From positions 5,022,001-5,086,000 of the forward strand of contig NZ_CP108032.1 in assembly GCF_036169555.1 (NCBI RefSeq): a DNA stretch of 64,000 nucleotides. Reading direction: 5' to 3'. Position 1 is the stretch's first letter. Every line of letters begins with the position of its first letter. This DNA is from Streptomyces sp. NBC_00306 (GTDB taxonomy: Bacteria > Actinomycetota > Actinomycetes > Streptomycetales > Streptomycetaceae). This document shows, in pieces, positions 16,788-25,314 of this stretch. The notes under the pieces are model-generated. The model saw nothing but the letters and a program-made list of their open reading frames with translations, made no database searches and had not been told where the DNA came from. The position numbers and the translations under genes were made by a program.

Positions 16788-18361
16788 CGTGTGCCTTCCT
16801 CTCCCCGGTCACGGCTCTGTGCGTCCGTGCCCTCGTCCGGCCCCGCGTCCGCGTCGGTGTCGCCGTGCCCGTCGCAGTCCTTCGCGTCGGAGCTGTCGCG
16901 CGGCAGCCGCAGCACGAACACCGCGCCGTCGCCGTCCGGCGAGTTCGCCGCGGTGATGGTGCCGCCGTGGATGTGCGCGTTCTCCATCGCGATCGACAGG
17001 CCCAGACCGCTGCCCTCCGAACGCGGCCGTGACGCGCTCGCCTTGTAGAACCGGTCGAAGACATGCGGCAGGACGTCCTCGGGGATGCCGGGGCCGTGGT
17101 CCCGTACCTCGATCAGCAGTTCGCCGTCGACCGGGCGCACCGACACGCGAACCGGCGAGCCGCCGTGCTTGAGCGCGTTGCCGATCAGGTTCGCGAGGAT
17201 CACGTCGAGCCGGCGCGGGTCGAGCCGCGCCATGATGCCGCGTTCGGCGTCCAGGTCCACGGCGTCCAGCCACGCACGGGCGTCGATGCACGCGGTGACC
17301 TGGTCGGCGACGTCGACGTTGTCCACGACGAGCTTCGCCGTGCCCGCGTCGAAGCGGGTGACCTCCATGAGGTTCTCCACCAGATCGCCGAGCCGCCGGG
17401 TCTCGCTCACCACCAGGTTCACCGCGGGCGCGATCATCGGGTCGAGGGTGTCGACCTCGTCCTCCAGCACTTCGGTGACGGCGGTCAGCGCGGTGAGCGG
17501 GGTGCGCAGTTCGTGCGACATGTCGGCGACGAAACGGCGGCTGGACTCCTCCCGCGCGCTCATGTCGTCGACCTTCTTCTCCAGCGACTCGGCCGTCTTG
17601 TTGAACGTCCGCGCCAGCTCGGCCAGTTCATCGGTTCCCGACACCCGCAGCCGGGTGTCGAGCTTGCCCTCGCCGAGCCGCCGGGCCGCCTCGCCGAGCC
17701 GGTGCACCGGCTTCAGCACGGTCGTGGCCGCGGCCTGGGCGAGCAGCGCCGAGCCGACGAGCGCCAGCGCGGTCGCGATCCCCAGCGACCAGGCCAGCGA
17801 ATTGAGGTCCTGCCGTTCCTGGTCCAGCGACTTGAAGACGTAGCCCGTCGGGCCGCCGCCGACGATCCGGGTGCCGCCGACGAGGAAGGGCTCGCCGTTG
17901 CGCTCGGTGCGCAGCCAGTACAGGTGGTACGGGACCTGGTTGCCCGCACCTATGTCCTGACGCTTGTCCACCGCCTCGCGCAGCCGCCCGGGCACGTCGT
18001 CCAGCGTGAAGGTGTCCGGGTCGGAGGTGACGACCACCGGCTTGCCCTCGTCGCGCTGACCGATCAGGAGCACGCTGTAGTCGGCGTTGCCGTCGGCCAT
18101 CTGCTCGGCGGCCTCCTGGAGTTCGGCCTGCGTCGGCTCCAGCGGGAGCGCCGCTGCCCGGTTCTGCATGTCCTGCCGGAAGTCCGCGAGGGCGGAGTCC
18201 TGCGTCCGGGTCAGGACGGCTTCCCGGTTCAGCCAGTACGCGATCCCCGAGGCGGTCACCGCCGCGGTCAGCGCGACCGCCGCGAAGACCACGACCAGCC
18301 GGAGCCTGAGGCTCGTCCAGCGCAGCGGGGCGAGTACGGCGCGCTTTGCGGCACTGCTCAC
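16784..18361 (-). CDS. afsQ2: Two-component sensor histidine kinase AfsQ2
   Basis: 525 residues: first membrane segment at about 20-43, extracellular sensor region about 44-189, second membrane segment about 190-212, HAMP region about 213-266, then the phosphoacceptor box SHELRTPL with His283. The ATPase part has NLIGNALKHGG, DHGPGIPEDVL and GSGLGLSIAMENAHIHGG. A 50-residue Asp/Asp-rich tail is unusual but common in streptomycete homologues. It lies 40 bp after afsQ1 and overlaps the lipoprotein gene. In S. coelicolor AfsQ1/Q2 act on nitrogen metabolism and antibiotic production; assignment here rests on sequence and gene order including sigQ. Confidence 0.9.
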   Translation of the reverse strand: MSSAAKRAVLAPLRWTSLRLRLVVVFAAVALTAAVTASGIAYWLNREAVLTRTQDSALADFRQDMQNRAAALPLEPTQAELQEAAEQMADGNADYSVLLIGQRDEGKPVVVTSDPDTFTLDDVPGRLREAVDKRQDIGAGNQVPYHLYWLRTERNGEPFLVGGTRIVGGGPTGYVFKSLDQERQDLNSLAWSLGIATALALVGSALLAQAAATTVLKPVHRLGEAARRLGEGKLDTRLRVSGTDELAELARTFNKTAESLEKKVDDMSAREESSRRFVADMSHELRTPLTALTAVTEVLEDEVDTLDPMIAPAVNLVVSETRRLGDLVENLMEVTRFDAGTAKLVVDNVDVADQVTACIDARAWLDAVDLDAERGIMARLDPRRLDVILANLIGNALKHGGSPVRVSVRPVDGELLIEVRDHGPGIPEDVLPHVFDRFYKASASRPRSEGSGLGLSIAMENAHIHGGTITAANSPDGDGAVFVLRLPRDSSDAKDCDGHGDTDADAGPDEGTDAQSRDRGEEGTR

Positions 18362-18401
18362 CGAGGGGTTCCGTTCATGGGAATGACGGTGCAGACATGT
18401 G

Positions 18402-19088
18402 TCACTGCGGAACGTCCAGCCGGTAGCCCACGCCGCGCACGGTGCGGATCAGGGTGGGCGAGGACGGCACGTCCTCGACCTTCGCCCGCAGCCGCTGGAC
18501 GCACGCGTCCACCAGTCGTGAGTCGCCGAGATAGTCGTGCTCCCACACAAGACGCAGCAGTTGCTGCCGGGAGAGCGCCTGCCCGGGCCTGCGGCTCAGT
18601 TCGAGCAGCAGCCGCAGCTCGGTGGGCGTGAGCTGGAGGTCCTCGCCGTTCTTGGTGACCGTCATCGCCGAGCGGTCGATCACCAGGGAGCCGAAGGTCG
18701 CCGAGTCGGTGGACTCCCGCTCGCCGCGGCGCAGTACGGCCCGGATACGGGCGTCCAGCACCCGGCCCTGCACGGGTTTGACGACATAGTCGTCCGCGCC
18801 CGACTCCAGACCGACCACCACGTCGATGTCGTCGCTGCGTGCGGTCAGCAGAATGATCGGCAGCTGATCGGTGCGCCTGATGCGGCGGCACACCTCGAAA
18901 CCGTCGATCCCGGGCAGCATCACATCCAGCACGATCAGGTCCGGTCGCTGCTCGCGCAGCAGTTTCAGACCGTCCTCTCCCGTCGCCGCGGTGGCCACTC
19001 GGTGGCCCTGGCGTGACAGCGAGAGTTCGAGGGCCGTGCGGATGGCGTCGTCGTCCTCGATCAGCAACAGGAAAGGCACGGTGGTCAT
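18402..19088 (-). CDS. afsQ1: OmpR-family response regulator AfsQ1
   Basis: 228 residues. The receiver domain has the acidic pocket IEDDDAIR and phosphoacceptor Asp55 in DLIVLDVMLPG, with a conserved Lys in DDYVVKPV. The C-terminal winged helix (residues about 130-225) includes LTPTELRLLLELSRRPGQAL and VDACVQRLRAKVE. It is the first gene of the operon and is divergent from the sigQ-like gene. A direct repeat matching the AfsQ1 binding pattern lies between them, so it probably regulates sigQ and may regulate itself. Confidence 0.92.
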   Translation of the reverse strand: MTTVPFLLLIEDDDAIRTALELSLSRQGHRVATAATGEDGLKLLREQRPDLIVLDVMLPGIDGFEVCRRIRRTDQLPIILLTARSDDIDVVVGLESGADDYVVKPVQGRVLDARIRAVLRRGERESTDSATFGSLVIDRSAMTVTKNGEDLQLTPTELRLLLELSRRPGQALSRQQLLRLVWEHDYLGDSRLVDACVQRLRAKVEDVPSSPTLIRTVRGVGYRLDVPQ

Positions 19089-19216
19089 TCTGGCCCATGT
19101 GTGCGCCGTAGTTCGACTGCTGGAGCGCTCTCACACGCTTCCTCCCCTTGTGAGAGGCGTAAAGAGAGCTTTGCGAACCGGTGGCGCAGCGGGGCCGTGA
19201 CGGCCCGGCGGCCCCT

Positions 19217-19232
19217 GTGACAGGCCTGTGAC
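19217..19232 (+). promoter_or_regulatory. AfsQ1 binding box upstream of sigQ
   Basis: GTGAC at 19217-19221, six bases, GTGAC at 19228-19232: an exact match to the GTnAC-n6-GTnAC pattern reported for AfsQ1, as I recall it. It lies about 85 bp before the sigQ start and 130 bp before the afsQ1 start. Confidence 0.85.
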
Positions 19233-19315
19233 AGTCGGCGGACACCGCCATGAAATCGCCTGGGCAAGCTTTTGGCACACGGACGGAAACAGACTCCACC
19301 GACGGGGGGCGCGAG

Positions 19316-20050
19316 ATGAACGCACTGCACAGCACCAACTCAAGCGCAGTTGTCACGCGTCTCCATGACGTCGTGAGGGGACCGGAGAAGTCCGGCGCCG
19401 TGAACGGGCGGGGGTGCGTTCGCGGCGCCGGGCGTCAGCACAAGCCGTCGTACATGACGGTCGTTGACGTGCCCACGGGGGGCAGCGGAGCGGCGTACGG
19501 GGAGGGCTCGGGGGAGCAGGCAGGACTGTCGGAGGCGGAGTTCACCGCCTACGTGCAGGAGCGCCGCTCCTCCCTGTACGCCACCGCCTACCACCTCACC
19601 GGTGACCGGTTCGAGGCCGAGGACCTGCTGCAGAGCGCGCTGTTCTCGACCTACCGGGCCTGGGACCGGATCAGTGACAAGGCGGCGGTCGGGGGCTACC
19701 TCCGTCGCACCATGACCAATCTGCACATCAGCGCCTGGCGCCGGCGCAAGCTCAACGAGTACCCCACGGAGGAGCTGCCGGAGACGGCGAGCGACACCGA
19801 CGCGATGCGGGGCACGGAGCTGCGTGCGGTGCTGTGGCAGGCGCTTGCCAGGCTGCCCGAACTCCAGCGGACGATGCTGGTCCTTCGCTACTACGAGGGC
19901 CGCACCGACCCGGAGATCGCGGAGATCCTGGACATCAGTGTCGGCACGGTGAAGTCGAGCATCTGGCGGTCGCTCCGCCGGCTGCGCGAGGACGAGGTCC
20001 TCAGCTTCGGCCGTGACGAGGAGGAGTCCTTCGGCGAGCTCGTGGCCTGA
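19316..20050 (+). CDS. sigQ: SigE-family ECF sigma factor SigQ
   Basis: About 244 residues with a long unstructured N-terminus (about 80 residues) before region 2 (FTAYVQERRSSLYATAYHLT; GDRFEAEDLLQSALFSTYRA). Region 4 has LPELQRTMLVLRYYEGRTDP and ILDISVGTVKSSIWRSLRRL. ATG 19316 follows a GGGGGG tract; an internal ATG at 19454 would remove only the disordered part. Divergence from afsQ1 and the intervening AfsQ1 box match the sigQ locus of S. coelicolor, where SigQ opposes AfsQ1 effects on antibiotic production. Confidence 0.88.
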   Translation: MNALHSTNSSAVVTRLHDVVRGPEKSGAVNGRGCVRGAGRQHKPSYMTVVDVPTGGSGAAYGEGSGEQAGLSEAEFTAYVQERRSSLYATAYHLTGDRFEAEDLLQSALFSTYRAWDRISDKAAVGGYLRRTMTNLHISAWRRRKLNEYPTEELPETASDTDAMRGTELRAVLWQALARLPELQRTMLVLRYYEGRTDPEIAEILDISVGTVKSSIWRSLRRLREDEVLSFGRDEEESFGELVA

Positions 20051-20141
20051 AGGTACTGGGGGGAAAGAGAAGGGGGCCGCCGTTTCGGGGGAGACGGCGG
20101 GAGTGGGGGATCACGGGGGTCACGGGGGACCCACGGGGGAA

Positions 20142-20190
20142 ACGGAGCGGGACCGGACAGGCCGGGGGGTCTTGTCCGGCCCCGCTCCGT
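20142..20190 (+). terminator. Terminator after sigQ
   Basis: ACGGAGCGGG at 20142-20151 pairs with CCCGCTCCGT at 20181-20190, and CCGGACA at 20153-20159 with TGTCCGG at 20173-20179. Confidence 0.8.
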
Positions 20191-20257
20191 CGTATTGCGC
20201 GGGTGTGCGAACCGCTCCCGCCGTGGGGCGCGTTACGCGGCGTGCGGGGTGCGGGTG

Positions 20258-20899
20258 TTACGCGGGCGTACGGGTCGCGGGTGCCCGGCGGCAGCGGCCT
20301 GCCGCCGCTGCCGCGAACCGGCCGAGTGCCTCGTCCTTGCCGCACGGGTGGGCGCCCAGCTCCCGCTGCCGCGCCACGATGCCCCGCTCGGCCCGCATGA
20401 GCCGCCAGCCGCGGCGCACGAGGAAGCCCACCGACTTGCGGCCCTCGCGCAGATCCCGCAGCAGACGGCGCCGGAAGGTCGTGGACGGGCGCCCGCGCAG
20501 ACAGAGCGCGTCCGCCAGCACGCCGAGGTCCTGGCACCGCGCCACGATGTCTGCCGCGAAGATGCCCTCCGCCACGAACAGCGGTGTGCGCCCGATGTCG
20601 AGCGAACCCCGGCCCACCCGCGCGCTGGTGGCGAGGTCGTACACGGGAACGGTCGTCCGTCCCGTACGGCACAGCTCCACGACCGCTGCCACCGCGGCGT
20701 CCGCGTCCCACGACCCGGGGGAGTCCCAGTCGATGTCGGAGGTTCCCTCCACCAGCGGAAGCGTCGGGTCGTCGCCCTCCTTGTAGAAGTCGTCGAGGCG
20801 CAGCACGGGCAGGCCCGTGCGGGCGGCGAGGGACGACTTCCCGGATCCTGAGGGGCCCGAGAGCAGCACGACACGAGTCGGTATGGGGGATGAGCTCAC
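20258..20899 (-). CDS. Uridine-kinase-like P-loop protein
   Basis: About 213 residues. Walker A is GPSGSGKSS near residue 14, followed by VLRLDDFYKEGDDPTLP, the acceptor-site Asp segment of uridine kinase/phosphoribulokinase proteins. IDWDSPGSWD and FVAEGIFAADIV are also typical of this actinobacterial group. It probably phosphorylates a nucleoside or other small alcohol; uridine is a guess from family and from nearby nucleoside genes. GTG 20899 removes a low-complexity lead; ATG 20968 is the longer alternative. The promoter region is shared with the divergent small secreted protein gene. Confidence 0.75.
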   Translation of the reverse strand: MSSSPIPTRVVLLSGPSGSGKSSLAARTGLPVLRLDDFYKEGDDPTLPLVEGTSDIDWDSPGSWDADAAVAAVVELCRTGRTTVPVYDLATSARVGRGSLDIGRTPLFVAEGIFAADIVARCQDLGVLADALCLRGRPSTTFRRRLLRDLREGRKSVGFLVRRGWRLMRAERGIVARQRELGAHPCGKDEALGRFAAAAAGRCRRAPATRTPA

Positions 20900-21025
20900 G
20901 GGACACCAGTGTGACGCATTGACCCGTGAAGGGGACCCCTCGGGTCGAACGTTGGTATTCGGCATCACACGTCAACTACGCTGCGTGCTCAACCGATTAC
21001 TCGTCTCGTCCAGTCAGGAAATCCC

Positions 21026-21436
21026 ATGGCACGTCACACAGCCCCCCAGTCCCGGCGGCTCGCCCTCGGCGCAGGTCTGACCGTCGCGGCGGTGGCCGCG
21101 GCCCTCGGCGCGAGCGGTGCCGCCCATGCGGCACCGGCGGCGCCCGTGGGCCCCGATGCGCTCGGCGCCGCTCTGCCGGCCGGGCAGGACGCCGGCCCGG
21201 CCGCCGGGCTGACCGGTGTGGTCACCAACTCCGTCACCGGCATCGCCCAGCTTCGCAGCCTGCAGCTGAACCCGCTGGCGAACACCGGAGTCGACCCGCT
21301 GGCCAACGGAGTCGCCACCCAGGTCGCCGACTTCAAGCCGCTCTCCACCACCGCCGCCACCGGGCCGCTCGCGTCGGGCGCGGCGCTCGAGGACCTGCCG
21401 GTGGCCGGCGGCGTCGTGGGAGCACTTCCGCTCTGA
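21026..21436 (+). CDS. Small secreted Ala/Pro-rich protein, paralogue of the 13763 gene product
   Basis: 136 residues with a signal peptide (RRLALGAGLTVAAVAAALGA, cleavage near AHAAPA). The mature part shows the pattern of its paralogue: VGPDALGAALPAGQ, TGVVTNSVTGIAQL and a hydrophobic GALPL-type ending. No enzyme motif is seen. ATG 21026 follows AGGAAA. Function is unknown; two copies 7 kb apart, both exported and close to signalling genes, suggest a small envelope family. Confidence 0.7.
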   Translation: MARHTAPQSRRLALGAGLTVAAVAAALGASGAAHAAPAAPVGPDALGAALPAGQDAGPAAGLTGVVTNSVTGIAQLRSLQLNPLANTGVDPLANGVATQVADFKPLSTTAATGPLASGAALEDLPVAGGVVGALPL

Positions 21437-21480
21437 GCGCCTCTCCCATGTCCGTCCCGATGTGCGTGACCGGACATGAG

Positions 21481-21520
21481 AGGAGCCCCCTGTCGCCGGA
21501 CGGGACGGCAGGGGGCTCCT
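21481..21520. terminator. Bidirectional terminator between convergent genes
   Basis: AGGAGCCCCCTG at 21481-21492 pairs exactly with CAGGGGGCTCCT at 21509-21520. A second dyad, CATGTCCG at 21447-21454 with CGGACATG at 21471-21478, lies just before it. Confidence 0.85.
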
Positions 21521-21556
21521 GATCGGGGAGGCTCCTGATCGTGGAGCCGGATCAGC

Positions 21557-22471
21557 TCAGTAGGCCGAGCCGGACGCGCCGAGCGAACCCGTCGGGTGCC
21601 AGACCGTCTTGGTCTCCAGGAACGCGGTCATACGGTGCGTGCCCGGGTCGGCCGCGTAATCCACAGCCTGGGGACGGAGAACCCGCTTCAGGTTGTCCGC
21701 GGCCGCGATCTCCAGCTCCCTCGCCAGCATCTCGTCGGCGCCGGTCAGGTCGATGGCGTTGACGTCCTGGTGCGAGGCGAGCGGGGTCGCGATCTCGGCC
21801 GTACGGCCCGAGAGCACGTTGACCACACCGCCGGGCAGGTCGGACGTGGCCAGCACCTCGCCCAGCGACAGCGCCGGCAGCGGTGCCTTCTCGCTCGCCA
21901 CGACGATCACGGTGTTGCCCGTGGCGATGACGGGGGCGATCACCGAGACCAGGCCCAGGAACGACGACTCCTGCGGCGCGAGCACGGCGACGACACCGGT
22001 CGGCTCGGGCGTCGACAGGTTGAAGAACGGACCCGCGACCGGGTTCGCGCCGCCCACGACCTGGGCGATCTTGTCCGTCCAGCCCGCGTACCAGACCCAG
22101 CGGTCGATCGCCGCGTCCACGACGGCCGACGCCGCGGACTTGGACAGCCCCTCGGCGGCCGCGACCTCGTTGCTGAACTGCTTGTGCCGGCCCTCCAGCA
22201 TCTCCGCGATGCGGTAGAGGATCTGGCCGCGGTTGTACGCGGTCGCGCCCGACCAGCCGCCGAACGCCTTGCGTGCCGCGACGACCGCGTCACGGGCGTC
22301 CTTGCGGGACGAAAGGGGCGCGTTGGCCAGCCATGCGCCCTTGCCCGCCGCGTCAGCCGCTGATGTTTTCGCCGTCACCTCGTACACCCGGCCGCTCTCG
22401 GAGCGGGGGAACTTACCCCCGACGTACAGCTTGTAGGTCTTGAAGACGCTCAGACGAGTCACGTCAGACAT
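21557..22471 (-). CDS. Aldehyde-dehydrogenase-fold protein lacking the catalytic domain
   Basis: About 304 residues against about 480 for a full enzyme. The Rossmann cofactor domain is recognisable (LYVGGKFPRSESGRVYEV; GGWSGATAYNRGQILYRIAE; GVVAVLAPQESSFLGLVSVI; VNVLSGRTAEIATPLA). The segment carrying the general-base Glu (ELGGK) and nucleophile Cys (GQxC) is absent. The protein runs from LTGADEML almost directly to a C-terminal tail resembling TEVKTVW (TAFLETKTVWHPTG). It starts inside the end of the active enzyme gene (8-bp overlap), so the two are co-translated. The pair resembles the two halves of ALDH16 proteins; a structural partner role is inferred. Confidence 0.8.
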   Translation of the reverse strand: MSDVTRLSVFKTYKLYVGGKFPRSESGRVYEVTAKTSAADAAGKGAWLANAPLSSRKDARDAVVAARKAFGGWSGATAYNRGQILYRIAEMLEGRHKQFSNEVAAAEGLSKSAASAVVDAAIDRWVWYAGWTDKIAQVVGGANPVAGPFFNLSTPEPTGVVAVLAPQESSFLGLVSVIAPVIATGNTVIVVASEKAPLPALSLGEVLATSDLPGGVVNVLSGRTAEIATPLASHQDVNAIDLTGADEMLARELEIAAADNLKRVLRPQAVDYAADPGTHRMTAFLETKTVWHPTGSLGASGSAY

Positions 22472-23903
22472 CGAGGTAGGCCTCCAGACCGTGGCGGCCG
22501 CCCTCGCGGCCGAAGCCCGACTCCTTGTAGCCGCCGAAGGGCGAGGTCGGGTCGAACTTGTTGAAGGTGTTGGCCCACACCACGCCCGCGCGGAGCTTGC
22601 CGGCGACCGCGAGGATGCGCGAGCCCTTCTCCGTCCAGATGCCGGCGGAGAGGCCGTACTGACTGTTGTTCGCCTTCGCGACCGCCTCGTCCGGCGTACG
22701 GAAGGTGAGCACCGACAGCACCGGCCCGAAGATCTCGTCACGGGCGACGGTGTGCGCCTGGGTGACGTTCGTGAACAGTGTCGGCGCGAACCAGTAGCCC
22801 GAGGAGGGCAGCTCGCAGGGGGCCGACCAGCGCTCGGCGCCCTCGGCCTCACCGGTCTCGGCGAGCGCGGTGATCCGCGCCAGCTGCTCCGCGGAGTTGA
22901 TCGCGCCGATGTCGGTGTTCTTGTCCAGCGGGTCGCCCAGACGCAGCGTCGACAGCCGGCGCTTCAGCGAGTCCAGCACCTCGTCCTGGACCGACTCCTG
23001 GACGAGCAGCCGGGAGCCGGCGCAGCAGACCTGGCCCTGGTTGAAGAAGATGCCGGTGACGATGCCCTCGACGGCCTGGTCGATCGGGGCGTCGTCGAAG
23101 ACGATGTTGGCGCCCTTGCCGCCGAGCTCCAGCGTGGCCTTCTTGCCGGTTCCCGCGATCTGCCGGGCGATCGCCTTGCCGACGCCGGTCGAGCCGGTGA
23201 AGGCGACCTTGTCGACGCCCGGGTGCTCGACGAGCGCGGCGCCGGTCTCGCCGTAGCCGGGAAGGATGTTGACGACACCCTTCGGCAGCCCCGCCTGACG
23301 GCAGATGTCGGCGAAGAACAGGGCGGAGAGCGGAGTCGTCTCGGCAGGCTTCAGCACCACCGTGTTGCCCGTGGCGAGCGCGGGCGCGATCTTCCACGCC
23401 AGCATCAGCAGCGGGAAGTTCCAGGGGATGACCTGGCCGGCGACGCCGAGCGGGCGGGGGTTCGCGCCGTAGCCGGCGTGGTCGAGCTTGTCGGCCCAGC
23501 CCGCGTAGTAGAAGAAGTGCGCCGCGACCAGGGGGAGGTCCGCGTCACGCGTCTCCCTGATCGGCTTGCCGTTGTCCAGCGTCTCGAGGACGGCGAGCTC
23601 GCGGCTGCGCTCCTGGATGATCCGCGCGATGCGGAACAGGTACTTGGCGCGCTCGGCGCCGGGCAGCGCGGACCACTTCTCGAACGCCTTGCGGGCGGCC
23701 TTCACGGCACGGTCCACGTCCTCGGTGCCGGCCTGGGCGACCTCGGCGAGGACCTCCTCGGTCGACGGCGAGACGGTCTTGAAGACCTTGCCGTCGGCGG
23801 CGTCGGTGAACTCGCCGTCGATGAACAGGCCGTACGACGGCGCGATGTCGACGACGGAACGCGACTCGGGGGCCGGCGCGTATGCGAATGTCTGCTTGTC
23901 CAT
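22464..23903 (-). CDS. NAD(P)-dependent aldehyde dehydrogenase (probable acetaldehyde oxidation)
   Basis: 479 residues, full-length ALDH. Active-site residues are complete: Asn in VIPWNFPLLM, general base Glu259 in TLELGGKGAN, catalytic Cys293 in FNQGQVCCAGSR, and EIFGPVLSVL. It lies 6 bp after deoC and overlaps the degenerate ALDH gene. DeoC releases acetaldehyde, so oxidation of acetaldehyde to acetate is the natural role, inferred from context. Start ATG 23903; expression is expected from the deoC promoter under operator D. Confidence 0.9.
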   Translation of the reverse strand: MDKQTFAYAPAPESRSVVDIAPSYGLFIDGEFTDAADGKVFKTVSPSTEEVLAEVAQAGTEDVDRAVKAARKAFEKWSALPGAERAKYLFRIARIIQERSRELAVLETLDNGKPIRETRDADLPLVAAHFFYYAGWADKLDHAGYGANPRPLGVAGQVIPWNFPLLMLAWKIAPALATGNTVVLKPAETTPLSALFFADICRQAGLPKGVVNILPGYGETGAALVEHPGVDKVAFTGSTGVGKAIARQIAGTGKKATLELGGKGANIVFDDAPIDQAVEGIVTGIFFNQGQVCCAGSRLLVQESVQDEVLDSLKRRLSTLRLGDPLDKNTDIGAINSAEQLARITALAETGEAEGAERWSAPCELPSSGYWFAPTLFTNVTQAHTVARDEIFGPVLSVLTFRTPDEAVAKANNSQYGLSAGIWTEKGSRILAVAGKLRAGVVWANTFNKFDPTSPFGGYKESGFGREGGRHGLEAYLDV

Positions 23904-23909
23904 GGGGTC

Positions 23910-24863
23910 TCAGTCCACCGTGACGTAGTCGGGGCCGGAGTAGCGGCCGGTGGCCAGCTTCTGGCGCTGCATCAGCAGGTCGTTGAGCAGGCTCGACGCA
24001 CCGAAGCGGAACCAGTGGTTGTCCAGCCAGTCCTCGCCGACGGTCTCGTTGACGAGGACGAGGAACTTGATCGCGTCCTTGCTGGTGCGGATGCCGCCCG
24101 CGGGCTTCACGCCCACCTGTACCCCAGTCTGCTCCCGGAAGTCGCGAACGGCCTCGAGCATGAGCAGGGTGTTCGACGGGGTGGCGTTGACCGCGACCTT
24201 GCCCGTCGACGTCTTGATGAAGTCGGCGCCCGCGAGCATGCCGAGCCAGGAGGCGCGGCGGATGTTGTCGTACGTGGAGAGCTCGCCGGTCTCGAAGATG
24301 ACCTTCAGGCGGGCGGCGCCGGAAGCCTCCTTCACGGCGAGGATCTCCTCGTACACCTTGAGGTACCGGCCGGCGAGGAACGCGCCGCGGTCGATGACCA
24401 TGTCGATCTCGTCCGCACCCGCGGCGACGGCGTCGCGGACGTCCGCGAGCTTCACGTCGAGGGCGGCGCGGCCGGCGGGGAAGGCGGTGGCGACGGAGGC
24501 GACCTTGACGTCCGAACCCTGCAGGGCGGCCTTGGCGGTCGCGACCATGTCGGGGTAGACACAGACGGCGGCGGTCGTCGGGGTGCCGCGGTCGGTCGGA
24601 TCAGGACGGACGGCTTTGGCGGCGAGCGCCCGGACCTTGCCCGGGGTGTCCGCGCCTTCGAGCGTCGTCAGGTCGATCATGGAGATGGCCAGGTCGATGG
24701 CGTAGGCCTTGGCCGTGGTCTTGATCGAACGGGTACCGAGGGACGCGGCGCGCGCTTCGAGGCCGACGGGGTCGACGCCGGGGAGCCCGTGCAGGAAGCG
24801 GCGCAGCGCAGTGTCGGACGCCGTCGCGTCGGCGAATGCAGGTGCAGTGGTGGGCATGGTCAC
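23910..24863 (-). CDS. deoC: Deoxyribose-phosphate aldolase
   Basis: Cleaves 2-deoxyribose-5-phosphate to glyceraldehyde-3-phosphate and acetaldehyde. About 317 residues, the long actinobacterial form. The Schiff-base lysine is Lys217 in DFIKTSTGK, with Lys187 in LKVIFETGEL and GVKPAGGIRT for the phosphate site. GTG 24863 was chosen because a -10 box TATGCT ends six bases upstream, which gives a leaderless start; ATG 24857, two codons in, is the other candidate. It heads an operon with two ALDH-fold genes. Confidence 0.92.
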   Translation of the reverse strand: MTMPTTAPAFADATASDTALRRFLHGLPGVDPVGLEARAASLGTRSIKTTAKAYAIDLAISMIDLTTLEGADTPGKVRALAAKAVRPDPTDRGTPTTAAVCVYPDMVATAKAALQGSDVKVASVATAFPAGRAALDVKLADVRDAVAAGADEIDMVIDRGAFLAGRYLKVYEEILAVKEASGAARLKVIFETGELSTYDNIRRASWLGMLAGADFIKTSTGKVAVNATPSNTLLMLEAVRDFREQTGVQVGVKPAGGIRTSKDAIKFLVLVNETVGEDWLDNHWFRFGASSLLNDLLMQRQKLATGRYSGPDYVTVD

Positions 24864-24869
24864 CAGATG

Positions 24870-24875
24870 AGCATA
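24870..24875 (-). promoter_or_regulatory. Candidate -10 box for deoC
   Basis: On the minus strand TATGCT is followed by CATCTG and then GTG. It directly abuts operator D, and transcription would begin at the GTG start codon. Confidence 0.55.
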
Positions 24876-24876
24876 T

Positions 24877-24888
24877 CTACGCGCGTAG
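24877..24888. promoter_or_regulatory. Nucleoside-regulon operator, site D
   Basis: Perfect CTACGCGCGTAG, one base from the deoC -10 box and 13 bases from the GTG start. Confidence 0.87.
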
Positions 24889-25314
24889 CGACCTGTACAG
24901 GGGGAGGGGGGTGGTTGTGCGGTGGGGGTGCGGGTTCTGCGGGTTCCTGTGGGGTGCGGGTCCTTCGGGCGGGGCCGGGTGCTTGGGCCTCGGGCGCTTG
25001 TGTGGTGCGGGTCCCGGGGGCCCTCCGGGCTCGACTCCTCGGGGTCGGCGGCGTACAGCTGTGTTGTGTTGATCACCCGGGTTTTGCCGCCGATCCCCTG
25101 CGGGGACGACCCTGCACGCCCCCTGCCGGGGGGCGAGGACGCGACCCGTGGCGGTTGCAGGCACACGCGAACCCGAGCCCTGTTCGGCGGAAGCAGGGGT
25201 GTGGGCCCAGATCCTCTTTACCGGCCGGGGCCAGTCGGTACTCCGGCGAGGGCGGACACGGACGGTCAGGGGGTGTGGGGGGAGTGTCAGGCGGGGGTGC
25301 GGCAGAATCGGGGG
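24889..25314. other. Non-coding stretch between deoC and the PH-like gene
   Basis: 426 bp without a credible gene. It opens with G-rich low-complexity sequence, holds one complete copy of the 117-bp repeat (25016-25133) and the associated GCAGGCACACGCGAACC tail (25157-25173), and ends with the promoter region of the plus-strand gene. Open frames crossing it show repeat-driven composition only. Confidence 0.7.
25016..25133 (+). repeat. 117-bp-type intergenic repeat, copy 1
   Basis: A conserved left module of 43 bp (25016-25058), a variable 17-bp core (25059-25075) and a conserved right module (25076-25133). The modules contain three mini-hairpins with 3-base loops: GCCC-TCC-GGGC, TCCCC-TGC-GGGGA and CCCC(C)-TGC-(C)GGGG. 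Two further copies lie at 31266 and 31450; this one carries an extra G and one T/G change in the right module. Confidence 0.85.

Noticed and set aside
20100..20136. Clustered CACGGGGG-like units after sigQ
   Set aside because: Short imperfect low-complexity sequence before the terminator; no wider pattern.
24922..25314. In-frame extension of the PH-like gene through the repeat
   Set aside because: The extension is repeat sequence with no protein similarity; ATG 25315 has a ribosome site and opens the conserved protein.
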